Assembly (NCBI GenBank): GCA_003278165.1
Contig: QCGU01000010.1
Location: 1-39,922, forward strand
DNA length: 39,922 nt
Direction: 5' to 3'
Source: Pelagibacteraceae bacterium AG-390-A02
Lineage (GTDB): Bacteria > Pseudomonadota > Alphaproteobacteria > Pelagibacterales > Pelagibacteraceae
Shown here: piece after piece, positions 8,521 to 18,644 of the stretch
Numbering within the stretch: the first letter of the stretch is position 1
Layout: each line of letters opens with the position of its first letter
Program-made: the position numbers and the translations under genes
The notes under the pieces: generated by a model
Told to the model about the DNA's origin: nothing
What the model saw: the letters and a program-made list of their open reading frames with translations, nothing else
Databases searched by the model: none

Positions 8521-9168
8521 ATGTTTTTAAAAATAAAAAAAATTCCAAAAGTTAACTGGAGCTCAGAAAAACCATTAAATTTTAAACCAAAATTTTCTAC
8601 ATTTTTTTTCTTATGTTTTGGTTTATCTTTGTTTGGATTAGGTGAAGGTTTGTTAATTGTTTCTTTCACAGGAGCTTCTCCTTGGAGTGTTTTAGCTCAA
8701 GGTATTTCCTTAAATGTTAATTTAAGTATTGGAACTATCACGTTATTAATAAGTATTGTTGTTTTACTTTTGTGGATACCACTTAGACAAAAACCAGGAA
8801 TGGGCACAATTCTTAATGCTTTGATAATTGCAATTATGATTGATCTTTGTGTTAAGTATGTTCCAACACCTTCAAATTATATATATCAATTAATTTTAGC
8901 TGGAATCTCTGTCATTATGGTTGGAATAGGTGGGGGTATATATTTAGTTTCAAATTTAGGAGCCGGTCCTAGAGATGGGCTTATGATAGGATTACAAAAA
9001 ATAACAAATTTTCCTATAGCTGTTGTGAGAGCAACATTAGAAATTTCTGTAGTTAGTATTGGTTGGTATTTAGGAGGAACAGTAGGTGTTGGAACTTTAT
9101 TATTCGCATTCGGAATAGGTCCTTGCGTTGCTCTTGGTTTGTTTTTAGTTGATAAAATCTTTAACTAG
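8521..9168 (+). CDS. YczE/YitT-like integral membrane protein
   Basis: This 215-residue protein has about five to six hydrophobic segments. Family-like motifs are GEGLLIVSFTGASPWSVLAQG (residues about 40-60) and the internal repeat-like GGGIYLVSNLGAGPRDGLMIG (about 140-160). These paired G-A-(S/G)-P motifs are typical of the COG2364/YczE group of inner-membrane proteins of unknown transport role. The start is ATG 8521, 24 nt from the divergent secreted-protein gene. The stop overlaps the typA stop region by 4 nt on the other strand. Confidence 0.78.
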   Translation: MFLKIKKIPKVNWSSEKPLNFKPKFSTFFFLCFGLSLFGLGEGLLIVSFTGASPWSVLAQGISLNVNLSIGTITLLISIVVLLLWIPLRQKPGMGTILNALIIAIMIDLCVKYVPTPSNYIYQLILAGISVIMVGIGGGIYLVSNLGAGPRDGLMIGLQKITNFPIAVVRATLEISVVSIGWYLGGTVGVGTLLFAFGIGPCVALGLFLVDKIFN

Positions 9169-10991
9169 GCAGCCGCAATATTTTTTTCGTTTCTTTTTCT
9201 TTCGTGGGGGTCAAGAATTCCTTTTCTCAATCTACAAGAATCAGGTGTAATTTCTAATGCCTCATCAGTATTAAGCATACTTAGTTGTTCAGCTATTGAC
9301 ATTTTCCTTACAGGAGTAAGAACTACGTTTTCATCTGTTCCTTGCGTTCTCATATTTGTTAATTTTTTTCCTTTCATGACATTAATTATCATATCACCCG
9401 GTTTTGGTGACAATCCAACAATCATACCTGGATAAACTGGATCATTATGTGTAACAAACATTTCTCCTCTTGCTTGAAGGTTGAAGATTGCAAAAGCTAC
9501 TGCTTTTCCTTGTTCCATTGCAATTAATGCACCATTTCTTCTACCTTCCATTTCTCCTTCAAAAGGACCGTAGTCGTGAAAAATTCTATTTATTACACCT
9601 TCACCTTTAGTAAGAGTAAGAAATCTACTTGTGTATCCCATTAAACCTCTAGTGGGTGCATGAAATATTAATCTCTTCTTATTTGTACCTGTATCTTTTA
9701 ACTCAATTAATTTGCCTTTTCTTCTATTCATCGAGTCGATTACTTTAGAAGAGTGTTCTTCATCTAAATCCATTGTAATTTCTTCAATTGGTTCAAGTTT
9801 GTTTCCTTGATCGTCTGTTTTATATAAAACTTTTGGAGGACTTACAGTCATCTCAAAACCTTCTCTTCTCATTTGAGTAAGAAGTATTTCCAACATCAGC
9901 TCACCTCGTCCACTTACAACAAATGAATCTTTACCTTCATTTTCTGAGAAAGTTATGCCAACATTGTTTTGTGCTTCTTGAACTAATCGTTCTCTTATTT
10001 GTGTGCTAGTAAGTTTTTTACCTTCAGTACCTGCTAACGGAGAAGTATTTACAGTTATAGTAATCGACATTGTTGGAGGATCTATAGGAGTTGCTGGTAT
10101 AGGATCATTTACCTCCAAATTACAAATTGTATCAGCAACATTTGCTTTTTCTAATCCTGCTACAACAACAATATCTCCTGCTTCTCCAACATCAATTGGA
10201 ACTTTTTTAGTTCCTTCATACCTAAAAATTTTTGTTAATTTTCCTTCATCAACTTTTTCACCTTTTAAATTAATAGCTTTGATTGGTTGATTTGCTTTTG
10301 CTGTGCCTTGTGCAATTCTACCTACTAGGCTTCTTCCTAAAAAACTGTCTGAATAAAGTAACGTTGACAACATTGCAAAAGGTTTAGTTTTATCTAAATC
10401 AGCTGGTTTAACATGTTCTACTATTAAATCTAATAAAGGATTTAAATTTTTTCTTGGACCGTCTACTTCATTATCTGCCCATCCTGATCTTCCACTTGCA
10501 TACAACACAGGAAAATCTAATTGTTCTTCATTGGCATCTAAACTTACAAACAGATCAAAAGTTTCATCCAAGACTTCATTTGCTCTTTGATCCGCTTTAT
10601 CTAATTTATTGATAACGACTATTGGTTTTAAACCTTGTTTTAATGCTTTCGATAAAACAAATTTTGTTTGAGGCATTACTCCTTCTGCAGAGTCAATTAA
10701 TAAAAGAGCACCATCAGCCATACTTAAAACTCTTTCGACTTCTGCTGCAAAATCTCTGTGGCCAGGTGTATCAATGATATTTATTCTTGAATTATTCCAG
10801 TTTATAGATGCAGGTTTTGCAAGAATTGTTATTCCTCTTTCTTTCTCAAGTTCTCCTGAGTCCATTAATCTTTCATCAACAACTTCGTTCTCTCTAAATG
10901 ATCCACTTTGTTTCATTAAATTGTCAATCAAAGTTGTTTTTCCATGGTCGACATGGGCAATGATTGTGATGTTTCTTATATTGTTGCTCAT
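9165..10991 (-). CDS. typA: Ribosome-associated GTPase TypA/BipA
   Basis: This 608-residue translational GTPase is full length for the family. G1 is AHVDHGKTT (residues 12-20), the switch region contains RGITI (residues 52-56), G3 is DTPGH (74-78) and G4 is NKLD (128-131). The EF-G-like domains and the BipA-specific C-terminal region (HNDPVYPGMIVG, LRKGILDPHERKR) are present. It acts on the ribosome and helps assembly and growth under stress or cold. The start is ATG at 10991; 85 nt separate it from the small basic ORF upstream, which is where its promoter should be. It converges with the YczE-like gene without room for a terminator. Confidence 0.97.
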   Translation of the reverse strand: MSNNIRNITIIAHVDHGKTTLIDNLMKQSGSFRENEVVDERLMDSGELEKERGITILAKPASINWNNSRINIIDTPGHRDFAAEVERVLSMADGALLLIDSAEGVMPQTKFVLSKALKQGLKPIVVINKLDKADQRANEVLDETFDLFVSLDANEEQLDFPVLYASGRSGWADNEVDGPRKNLNPLLDLIVEHVKPADLDKTKPFAMLSTLLYSDSFLGRSLVGRIAQGTAKANQPIKAINLKGEKVDEGKLTKIFRYEGTKKVPIDVGEAGDIVVVAGLEKANVADTICNLEVNDPIPATPIDPPTMSITITVNTSPLAGTEGKKLTSTQIRERLVQEAQNNVGITFSENEGKDSFVVSGRGELMLEILLTQMRREGFEMTVSPPKVLYKTDDQGNKLEPIEEITMDLDEEHSSKVIDSMNRRKGKLIELKDTGTNKKRLIFHAPTRGLMGYTSRFLTLTKGEGVINRIFHDYGPFEGEMEGRRNGALIAMEQGKAVAFAIFNLQARGEMFVTHNDPVYPGMIVGLSPKPGDMIINVMKGKKLTNMRTQGTDENVVLTPVRKMSIAEQLSMLNTDEALEITPDSCRLRKGILDPHERKRNEKNIAAA

Positions 10992-11076
10992 AAATTGTGG
11001 CTCTTATACATATTTAATTTGATATTAAAACTTAAAAAAACTCATGACTGGCTTGATTAATTTAAATAACTTGTGA

Positions 11077-11193
11077 TTAATTAGGCTTTTTTTGTTTATC
11101 TTTTTTAAGTTTTCTTTTTTCTTTCAAACTTAATTTAGGTTTCTTTTTTACACTCGAATCTTTAAATGATTTTCCACTGTATCTTTTTGACAT
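11077..11193 (-). CDS. Small lysine-rich basic protein, 38 residues, unknown
   Basis: The minus strand reads ATG at 11193 to TAA at 11077. It starts MSKRYSGKSFKDSS and ends KKDKQKKPN, with about 18 Lys/Arg among 38 residues. It sits between the groEL terminator and typA, in a gap otherwise too large for such a compact genome. No Shine-Dalgarno sequence is visible, which is common here. Its composition would suit nucleic-acid or ribosome binding, but that is only inference. It may be a chance ORF; the non-random N-terminus and its position make me favour a real gene. Confidence 0.5.
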   Translation of the reverse strand: MSKRYSGKSFKDSSVKKKPKLSLKEKRKLKKDKQKKPN

Positions 11194-11204
11194 GATATAA
11201 ATTT

Positions 11205-11238
11205 ACTTAAAAAAAAGGCCATCATGTGATGGCCTTTT
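11205..11238 (-). terminator. groL: Intrinsic terminator downstream of groEL
   Basis: On the minus strand, an 11-bp perfect stem (AAAAGGCCATC with GATGGCCTTTT, four-base loop) is followed by further T residues, giving a run of eight T. It begins about 25 nt after the groEL stop. The plus-strand reading also has T residues after the stem, but a much shorter run, so the main direction is minus. Confidence 0.88.
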
Positions 11239-11262
11239 AAATTTTAGTTTAGAGTAGAGGGA

Positions 11263-12942
<1,680 letters not shown>

Positions 12943-12947
12943 TTAAA

Positions 12948-13238
12948 TTACTTACTTGAAATACCCATAATGTCAGACTCTTTCATTATGCTATATTCTT
13001 TGCCATCTATTTTGACTTCGGTACCTGACCATTTGCCAAATAAAACTTTATCACCAACTTTAACATCCATTGGAATTTTTTTTCCATCCTCAGTTTTAGC
13101 TCCACCGCCAACAGCAACAACTTTTCCTTCTTGAGGTTTTTCTTGAGCTGTGTCGGGTATAATTATTCCACCAGCAGTTTTTTCACTGCTGTCTAAAACT
13201 TCGATTAATACTCTGTCATGTAATGGTTTAAACTTCAT
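12948..13238 (-). CDS. groS: Co-chaperonin GroES (10 kDa)
   Basis: This 96-residue protein begins [15 protein letters not shown] and contains the mobile loop (residues about 18-32, [18 protein letters not shown]) and the VAVGGG turn. It caps the GroEL ring. AGGAG lies just upstream of ATG 13238. It is the first gene of the groESL operon, expressed from the promoter proposed at 13275-13302. Confidence 0.98.
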   Translation of the reverse strand: MKFKPLHDRVLIEVLDSSEKTAGGIIIPDTAQEKPQEGKVVAVGGGAKTEDGKKIPMDVKVGDKVLFGKWSGTEVKIDGKEYSIMKESDIMGISSK

Positions 13239-13274
13239 AAATCTCCTTTATAATTCTTTATAAATATGTGCTTC

Positions 13275-13302
13275 ATATAGATATTTCGCAGCCTATTTCA
13301 AG
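13275..13302 (-). promoter_or_regulatory. Probable RpoH (heat-shock) promoter of groESL
   Basis: On the minus strand CTTGAAA (13296-13302) is followed after 15 nt by CTATAT (13275-13280). This resembles alphaproteobacterial sigma-32 promoters (CTTGAA, then a C/T-TAT-rich -10). The predicted start would lie about 30 nt before groES. I looked for a CIRCE inverted repeat (TTAGCACTC-N9-GAGTGCTAA) between 13239 and 13368 and found none, so HrcA control is not supported here. Confidence 0.5.
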
Positions 13303-13368
13303 ATTATAGATTCTTTTAAGAGTAATTATGCTAGGAAAATCTAAATATTATGGTTTATAGGTAAAATA

Positions 13369-14187
13369 ATGACTAAAAATTTAGACTTAGATGGACTGCA
13401 GTCAATTGCTGATAATTATGACCTTTTTTACATAGATTTATGGGGGGTTATTCATAATGGTATCAAACTACACCATTCAGCAATAGTAACCCTGAATGAA
13501 CTAAAGAAAAAAAATAAAAGTTTCGTGTTATTAACCAATGCTCCTAGACCAAATTCTACAGTTAATAAATTTTTAGAAAAAATGGGTATGAGTGAAGATT
13601 TGAGAGAGCATGTTTTTACTTCAGGAGAGGCAGCTTTAAAATTTTTAAAAACATCATTCAAATCTAAAATTTTTTTCCATATTGGTCCTCCTAGGGACTT
13701 TGATTTATTTAATGAATTTAAAAATAATAAATCAACCGAACTAAATGAAAGTGAATATTTACTCTGCACAGGTTTATTCGATGAACATGAGGATGACTTA
13801 GGTTATTACAAAAACTTACTTGAAAAACAAATAAAAAAAAAAATGATTTGTACTAATCCTGATTTAATTGTTGATCGTGGAAATATTAGAGAATTGTGTG
13901 CAGGTTCAGTTGCTATGGTTTTTGAAAAAATGGGTGGAGAAGTAATTTATTTTGGTAAACCTCATGCAGAGGTTTACAATCAATCTATAGATAATGTTGG
14001 TAAGAAAGTTTTAGCAATTGGTGATAATTTAAATACAGATATAAAAGGTGCTAATTTATTAAATTACCATTCCTTGTTGGTTTGCAATGGAATTCATAAA
14101 GATGAGATACATAAAAAAGGAGTTGGTGAAGTTTCAAAGGAATATGAAGCTATTGTTAATTTTACTCAAACAGAATTAAAATGGTAA
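13369..14187 (+). CDS. HAD-superfamily class IIA hydrolase (TIGR01459-like)
   Basis: This 272-residue protein carries FYIDLWGVIHNG (Asp23 as predicted nucleophile), the class II motif VLLTNAPRP (second HAD motif T/S-N), and GKPHAEVY plus AIGDNLNTDIKGA (third and fourth motifs). The usual second Asp of the DxD motif is Trp here, which as I recall is characteristic of this alphaproteobacterial subfamily and not a defect. The likely reaction is removal of phosphate from a sugar or nucleotide phosphate; the substrate is unknown. It is the first gene of the ribF-ileS-lspA operon and overlaps ribF by 7 nt. Confidence 0.87.
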   Translation: MTKNLDLDGLQSIADNYDLFYIDLWGVIHNGIKLHHSAIVTLNELKKKNKSFVLLTNAPRPNSTVNKFLEKMGMSEDLREHVFTSGEAALKFLKTSFKSKIFFHIGPPRDFDLFNEFKNNKSTELNESEYLLCTGLFDEHEDDLGYYKNLLEKQIKKKMICTNPDLIVDRGNIRELCAGSVAMVFEKMGGEVIYFGKPHAEVYNQSIDNVGKKVLAIGDNLNTDIKGANLLNYHSLLVCNGIHKDEIHKKGVGEVSKEYEAIVNFTQTELKW

Positions 14188-15104
14188 AGTTATATAAAAA
14201 TTTCAATATTAATAATCACCATAAAAATTCAATTATATTAATTGGAAATTTTGATGGTCTTCATTTAGGACATCAAAAATTATTTAAATTAGCTCTATCA
14301 TATAAAAAAAAATATAATTCAAAAATTGGTGTGATTAATTTTGATCCAATGCCCAAGATGTATTTTAACAATTCATTGAAGAATTTTAAAATTTCGTCTG
14401 TAAATCAAAAATTAGAATTACTTAAAGAATTAAAAGTAGATTTTATAATTACAAAAAAATTTGATAAAAATTTCTCTAAAATAAAATCAATTAAATTTAT
14501 AAAGGAAATTTTATATAAAAAACTCAATTGTAAGTTTATATTTGTAAGTAATAATTTTAGATTTGGAAATAAAAGAGAAGGCGATGTTAAATTACTCTTA
14601 CAAAATGAAAAATATTATAATTATAAAGTTATTAAACCAAAGCCACTTTTAAAAAGTAAAAAAATAGTATCTTCAACGATAATAAGAAACTTATTAGAAA
14701 AAGGTAATTTAAATAGAGCTAATAAATTTTTAGGTAGAAAATGGACTATTGATGGAATAGTTCAAAAGGGCAGACAAGTTGGAAAAAAAATTGGTTTTCC
14801 AACATGTAACATAGATATTAAGGATTATGTTTTAGCACAGCCAGGAGTTTATGCGGTAAGAGTATTAAGAAAAAAAAATCAAAAAAAATTGAGTGGTATA
14901 GCAAATCTTGGCTATAGACCCACATTTAATCAAAAAAAAATCTTACTAGAGGTGCATTTATTTAATTTTTCTGGAAATCTTTATAATAAGCTTTTATCAG
15001 TGCAGTTTTTAAAGTTTATTAGAAAAGAAAAAAAATTTAAGGATGTTGATCAACTCAGAAAACAAATTAAATCTGATTTAAATATTGCAAAAAAAACTAA
15101 ATGA
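14181..15104 (+). CDS. ribF: Bifunctional riboflavin kinase / FAD synthetase
   Basis: This 307-residue protein makes FMN and then FAD from riboflavin. The N-terminal nucleotidyltransferase domain has IGNFDGLHLGHQKLF (residues about 21-35) and SSTIIRNLL. The C-terminal riboflavin kinase domain has GRQVGKKIGFPTCNI (about residues 198-212), PGVYAV and GYRPTF. It overlaps the HAD gene by 7 nt and ileS by 4 nt, a gene order common in bacteria (ribF-ileS-lspA). Confidence 0.96.
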   Translation: MVKLYKNFNINNHHKNSIILIGNFDGLHLGHQKLFKLALSYKKKYNSKIGVINFDPMPKMYFNNSLKNFKISSVNQKLELLKELKVDFIITKKFDKNFSKIKSIKFIKEILYKKLNCKFIFVSNNFRFGNKREGDVKLLLQNEKYYNYKVIKPKPLLKSKKIVSSTIIRNLLEKGNLNRANKFLGRKWTIDGIVQKGRQVGKKIGFPTCNIDIKDYVLAQPGVYAVRVLRKKNQKKLSGIANLGYRPTFNQKKILLEVHLFNFSGNLYNKLLSVQFLKFIRKEKKFKDVDQLRKQIKSDLNIAKKTK

Positions 15105-17830
15105 GCAAATCTGATATAAATCTACCTAAAACAGCTTTCTCAATGAAGGCGAACCTGCCAACTAGAGAACCAGAAATTTTAAATTATTGGCAAAAAATAA
15201 ACCTTTATGATGAATTAAGAAAGTCAAGCAAAGGTAAAGAAAAATTTGTCTTACATGATGGCCCTCCATATGCAAACGGCAATATTCATATGGGGACAGC
15301 ATTAAATAAAATTTTAAAAGACATAATTATAAAATTTCATCAAATGGATGGTAAAGACTCAATTTATGTACCTGGATGGGATTGTCATGGTTTGCCGATC
15401 GAATGGAAGATAGAAGAGGAATATAAAAAAAATAAGAAAAATAAAAATGATGTCCCTATAGTTGAGTTTAGAAAAGAGTGTAGATCTTTTGCAGAAAAAT
15501 GGATTGAAATTCACAAAGGTCAATTCAAAAGATTGGGTGTAGTTGGGGATTGGGAAAATTATTATTCTACAATGAGTTTTGATGCAGAAGCTCAAATAGT
15601 AAGAGAACTTGGAAAATTTCTTAAAGAAGGAAGTTTATATAGAGGGTACAAACCAGTTTTATGGTCGACTGTTGAAAAAACTGCTCTTGCTGATGCTGAG
15701 GTAGAATATCAAGATCATAAGTCAGATACAATATACACATCCTTTTCAGTAAGGTCGTCGAAAATTAAAGAATTAGAAAAAAGTGAAATTATTATTTGGA
15801 CAACTACACCATGGACGATTCCTGCTAATAAAGCTTTAGCATACAACGAAGCTTTGGAATATGTTTTATTACAAGTTAATGATGAGGGAGATTTTCAAAA
15901 CAGAAAAATAGTTGTTGCACAAGCTTTACTTGAGTCAGTAATAAAAGAATGTGGAATTAAAAATTATAAAGAGATTAAAAAGTTTAAGGGTAAAGAGTTT
16001 AAAGATACTATTTGTAACCATCCTTTTTTAAACTTAGGTTATGAGATTGAAATTCCAATGTTAGAAGCAAGATTTGTGACGACAGAGCAGGGTACAGGAA
16101 TTGTTCACTGCGCACCAAGTCATGGGCCTGATGATTTTAATTTATGTTTGAATAATGGAATAAAAGCAATAGAGACAGTTGATGGTGATGGTAAGTATAC
16201 AAATAATGTTAAATTATTTGAAGGCATTCATATTTTTAAAGCTAATCCAATAGTAATTGAAAAACTTAAAGAGCAAAAAAATTTATTATCAAATGGGGAA
16301 CTAGTTCATTCTTACCCTCATTCTTGGAGGTCAAAGGCACCATTAGTTCATAGAGCAACACCTCAGTGGTTTATTTCTATGGAAAGTCATAAATTAAGAG
16401 ACAAAGCTTTAAAAGCTATTGATGATACAACATTTTATCCTAGCAAGGGAAAAGAAAGATTAAAATCTATGATAGAAACGAGACCTGATTGGTGTGTTTC
16501 TAGACAAAGAGTATGGGGTGTACCTTTACCTATCTTTGTTAATAAAAAAACTAAAGAAATTTTGGTTGATGATGAAGTTAATGAAAATATTGCATCAATT
16601 TATGAAAAAGAGGGATCTGATTGTTGGTTTTCAGATGATCCTCAAAGATTTTTAGGAGATAAATATAAAGCCCAAGACTATGATAAATTAAGTGATATTG
16701 TCGAAGTTTGGTTTGATAGTGGCTCAACTCACTCATTTGTATTAGAGAAAAGAGAAGACCTTAAATGGCCAGCATCAATGTATTTAGAAGGTTCAGATCA
16801 GCATAGAGGTTGGTTTCATTCATCACTATTAGAATCATGTGGAACTAGAGGTAGAGCTCCTTTTGACTCCATTTTATCCCACGGTTTTGTTGTAGATGGT
16901 AAAGGTTTAAAAATGTCTAAATCATTAGGAAATGTGATTGCCCCGGAAGATATTTTAAAAAAATATGGAGCAGATATTTTAAGAATTTGGGTAGCATCAT
17001 CAAATTATTCAGAGGATTTAAGAATAGATTATTCAATCTTAGATCAACACGCAGACTCTTATAGGAAGATTAGAAATACATTTAGATATTTATTAGGAAA
17101 TCTTAACGATAACTTTGAGATTATTGATCTTGAAAAAATAGAATTAAATAAATTACCTGATTTAGAGCAATATATGCTACACAAATTGTATTCTTTAAAC
17201 AATAATTTCAAAAAATATTTTGAGAATTATGATTTTCATAATTTGTATAAAGAATTGTTAAATTTTTGTACTGTAGATTTGTCAGCTTTTTATTTTGATA
17301 TAAGAAAAGATACTTTATACTGCGACTCCTTAGATGACCCTAAACGAAAATCAACTATCTTGTTGTTAAATATAATTTTAAACTCTCTACTCAGATGGTT
17401 TGCTCCAATTTTGTCTTTCACAACTGAGGAAATCTATCAATTATTATTTAAAAACCAGAAAAGTATTCATTTAGAAAACTTTTTAACTTTTCCAAAAAGT
17501 TTTCATAATGAAAAATTAAATCAGAAATGGATTGAGTTAATTAAAATTAGAAATTTATGCAATGTAAGTATAGAAGAAAAAAGAGCAGCTAAAGTAATAG
17601 GATCAAGTTTAGAAGCTGAAATAAAAATTCACTTAGATCAAAATTTAGAAAGTGTCTCAAAGGATATTGACTTTTCAGAGCTTTGCATAACTTCTAAAGC
17701 TGAAGTTAAATATGAAAATAACATAGACGTAAATGTTCTTACAGAAAAAGCAAAAGGAACGAAATGCTCGATGTGTTGGAAAATAAACGAAAAAGGGTGT
17801 TCTAGATCTAATTGTCCTCAAAGTTCTTAA
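15101..17830 (+). CDS. ileS: Isoleucyl-tRNA synthetase
   Basis: This 909-residue class I synthetase charges tRNA-Ile. The ATP site appears as PPYANGNIHMGTALNK (HMGT form of HIGH), with KMSKS in GLKMSKSLGN. The CP1 editing domain has TTTPWTIPANKALA and GTGIVHCAPSHGPDD. A C-terminal zinc-binding segment with paired cysteines (KCSMCWK and GCSRSNC) is present. The gene overlaps ribF by 4 nt and its stop shares a base with the lspA start, so translation is likely coupled. Confidence 0.98.
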   Translation: MSKSDINLPKTAFSMKANLPTREPEILNYWQKINLYDELRKSSKGKEKFVLHDGPPYANGNIHMGTALNKILKDIIIKFHQMDGKDSIYVPGWDCHGLPIEWKIEEEYKKNKKNKNDVPIVEFRKECRSFAEKWIEIHKGQFKRLGVVGDWENYYSTMSFDAEAQIVRELGKFLKEGSLYRGYKPVLWSTVEKTALADAEVEYQDHKSDTIYTSFSVRSSKIKELEKSEIIIWTTTPWTIPANKALAYNEALEYVLLQVNDEGDFQNRKIVVAQALLESVIKECGIKNYKEIKKFKGKEFKDTICNHPFLNLGYEIEIPMLEARFVTTEQGTGIVHCAPSHGPDDFNLCLNNGIKAIETVDGDGKYTNNVKLFEGIHIFKANPIVIEKLKEQKNLLSNGELVHSYPHSWRSKAPLVHRATPQWFISMESHKLRDKALKAIDDTTFYPSKGKERLKSMIETRPDWCVSRQRVWGVPLPIFVNKKTKEILVDDEVNENIASIYEKEGSDCWFSDDPQRFLGDKYKAQDYDKLSDIVEVWFDSGSTHSFVLEKREDLKWPASMYLEGSDQHRGWFHSSLLESCGTRGRAPFDSILSHGFVVDGKGLKMSKSLGNVIAPEDILKKYGADILRIWVASSNYSEDLRIDYSILDQHADSYRKIRNTFRYLLGNLNDNFEIIDLEKIELNKLPDLEQYMLHKLYSLNNNFKKYFENYDFHNLYKELLNFCTVDLSAFYFDIRKDTLYCDSLDDPKRKSTILLLNIILNSLLRWFAPILSFTTEEIYQLLFKNQKSIHLENFLTFPKSFHNEKLNQKWIELIKIRNLCNVSIEEKRAAKVIGSSLEAEIKIHLDQNLESVSKDIDFSELCITSKAEVKYENNIDVNVLTEKAKGTKCSMCWKINEKGCSRSNCPQSS

Positions 17831-18321
17831 TGTCTTTATATAAAATATTTAAAAATTATTATTTGGAAACAGTTATTATTTTAATCATTTTTTTTTTAGA
17901 CAGAATATCAAAACTATTTGTAATTCATCAGGATAAACTTAACTTTAATTCTGAAATATATTCATCAAAATTTTTAAACATACATCTTATTTGGAACGAA
18001 GGAATAGCTTTTGGACTATTTTCATTTAATGAAGATTATTTATATAATTTTCTTACTTTTTTAATTTTTGTAGTAATTATTTTTATTATTTTTATGATAA
18101 GGCAAAGTGATACTGTGAGAAAATACGCGCTATTGTTAGTATTGGGCGGTGCTTTGGGAAATTTTTTCGATAGACTAATTTATAAAGCTGTGCCTGATTT
18201 TATAGATTTTCATGTAGGAAATTTTCATTGGTTTATTTTTAATGTATCAGATATATTTATTACTATAGGTGTAATTGTAATGATTCTTTTAGAACTAACT
18301 GCAAATAAAAAACAAATTTAA
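17830..18321 (+). CDS. lspA: Prolipoprotein signal peptidase (signal peptidase II)
   Basis: This protein of about 163 residues has four hydrophobic segments. It removes signal peptides from lipid-modified prolipoproteins in the inner membrane. The aspartic-protease motifs GNFFDRL and FNVSDIFI supply the two catalytic Asp residues; N-W-N-E-G-I-A-F-G-like WNEGIAFGLF is also seen. I chose ATG 17830 (TAATG overlap with ileS) over an in-frame TTG at 17812, because translation from the stop-start overlap is typical and the extra six residues are not conserved-looking. Confidence 0.95.
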   Translation: MSLYKIFKNYYLETVIILIIFFLDRISKLFVIHQDKLNFNSEIYSSKFLNIHLIWNEGIAFGLFSFNEDYLYNFLTFLIFVVIIFIIFMIRQSDTVRKYALLLVLGGALGNFFDRLIYKAVPDFIDFHVGNFHWFIFNVSDIFITIGVIVMILLELTANKKQI

Positions 18322-18644
18322 TGAAAAAAATTAAAATTTTTCTTTTCCTTATACTAGCTACCTTTATCTTGAATAATTGCGGAGGTTTTCAAGATGCAAT
18401 GGATCCCCAAAGAAAAAACAAAACTGATGAGTTTTTAGTAGAAAAAAAATTACCACTTTCAATACCACCAGATTTCCAAAAGTTGCCGATACCAAATAAT
18501 AAAAAGGTTTTAGAAAATGAGGAAAATGATTTAAAAAAATTAATTGTTGATAATCAAACCAACGGTTCAGAAATATCTACTGATAGCGAGGAGAGTGTTG
18601 GAAGTTTAGAAAAACTATTAATATGGAAAATTAAAAACAATTAA
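18321..18644 (+). CDS. BamF-like lipoprotein (DUF3035)
   Basis: This 107-residue protein has an N-terminal hydrophobic signal and a Cys at residue 20 (FILNNCGG), a somewhat atypical lipobox. The segment KTDEFLVEKKLPLSIPPDFQKLPIP matches the DUF3035 signature (PDEF-V-R-PL-iPP-f-LP-P) in which the alphaproteobacterial outer-membrane assembly subunit BamF is placed. The position directly after lspA (1-nt overlap) is typical for this family. The remainder is acidic and low complexity. The role is inferred: an outer-membrane lipoprotein assisting beta-barrel assembly. Confidence 0.78.
   Translation: MKKIKIFLFLILATFILNNCGGFQDAMDPQRKNKTDEFLVEKKLPLSIPPDFQKLPIPNNKKVLENEENDLKKLIVDNQTNGSEISTDSEESVGSLEKLLIWKIKNN

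Noticed and set aside
13239..13368. CIRCE operator for HrcA upstream of groES.
   Set aside because: Searched by eye for TTAGCACTC-N9-GAGTGCTAA on both strands; nothing close is present.
17812..17829. TTG start for lspA, six codons upstream.
   Set aside because: ATG at 17830 overlaps the ileS stop in TAATG form and gives a normal LspA N-terminus.
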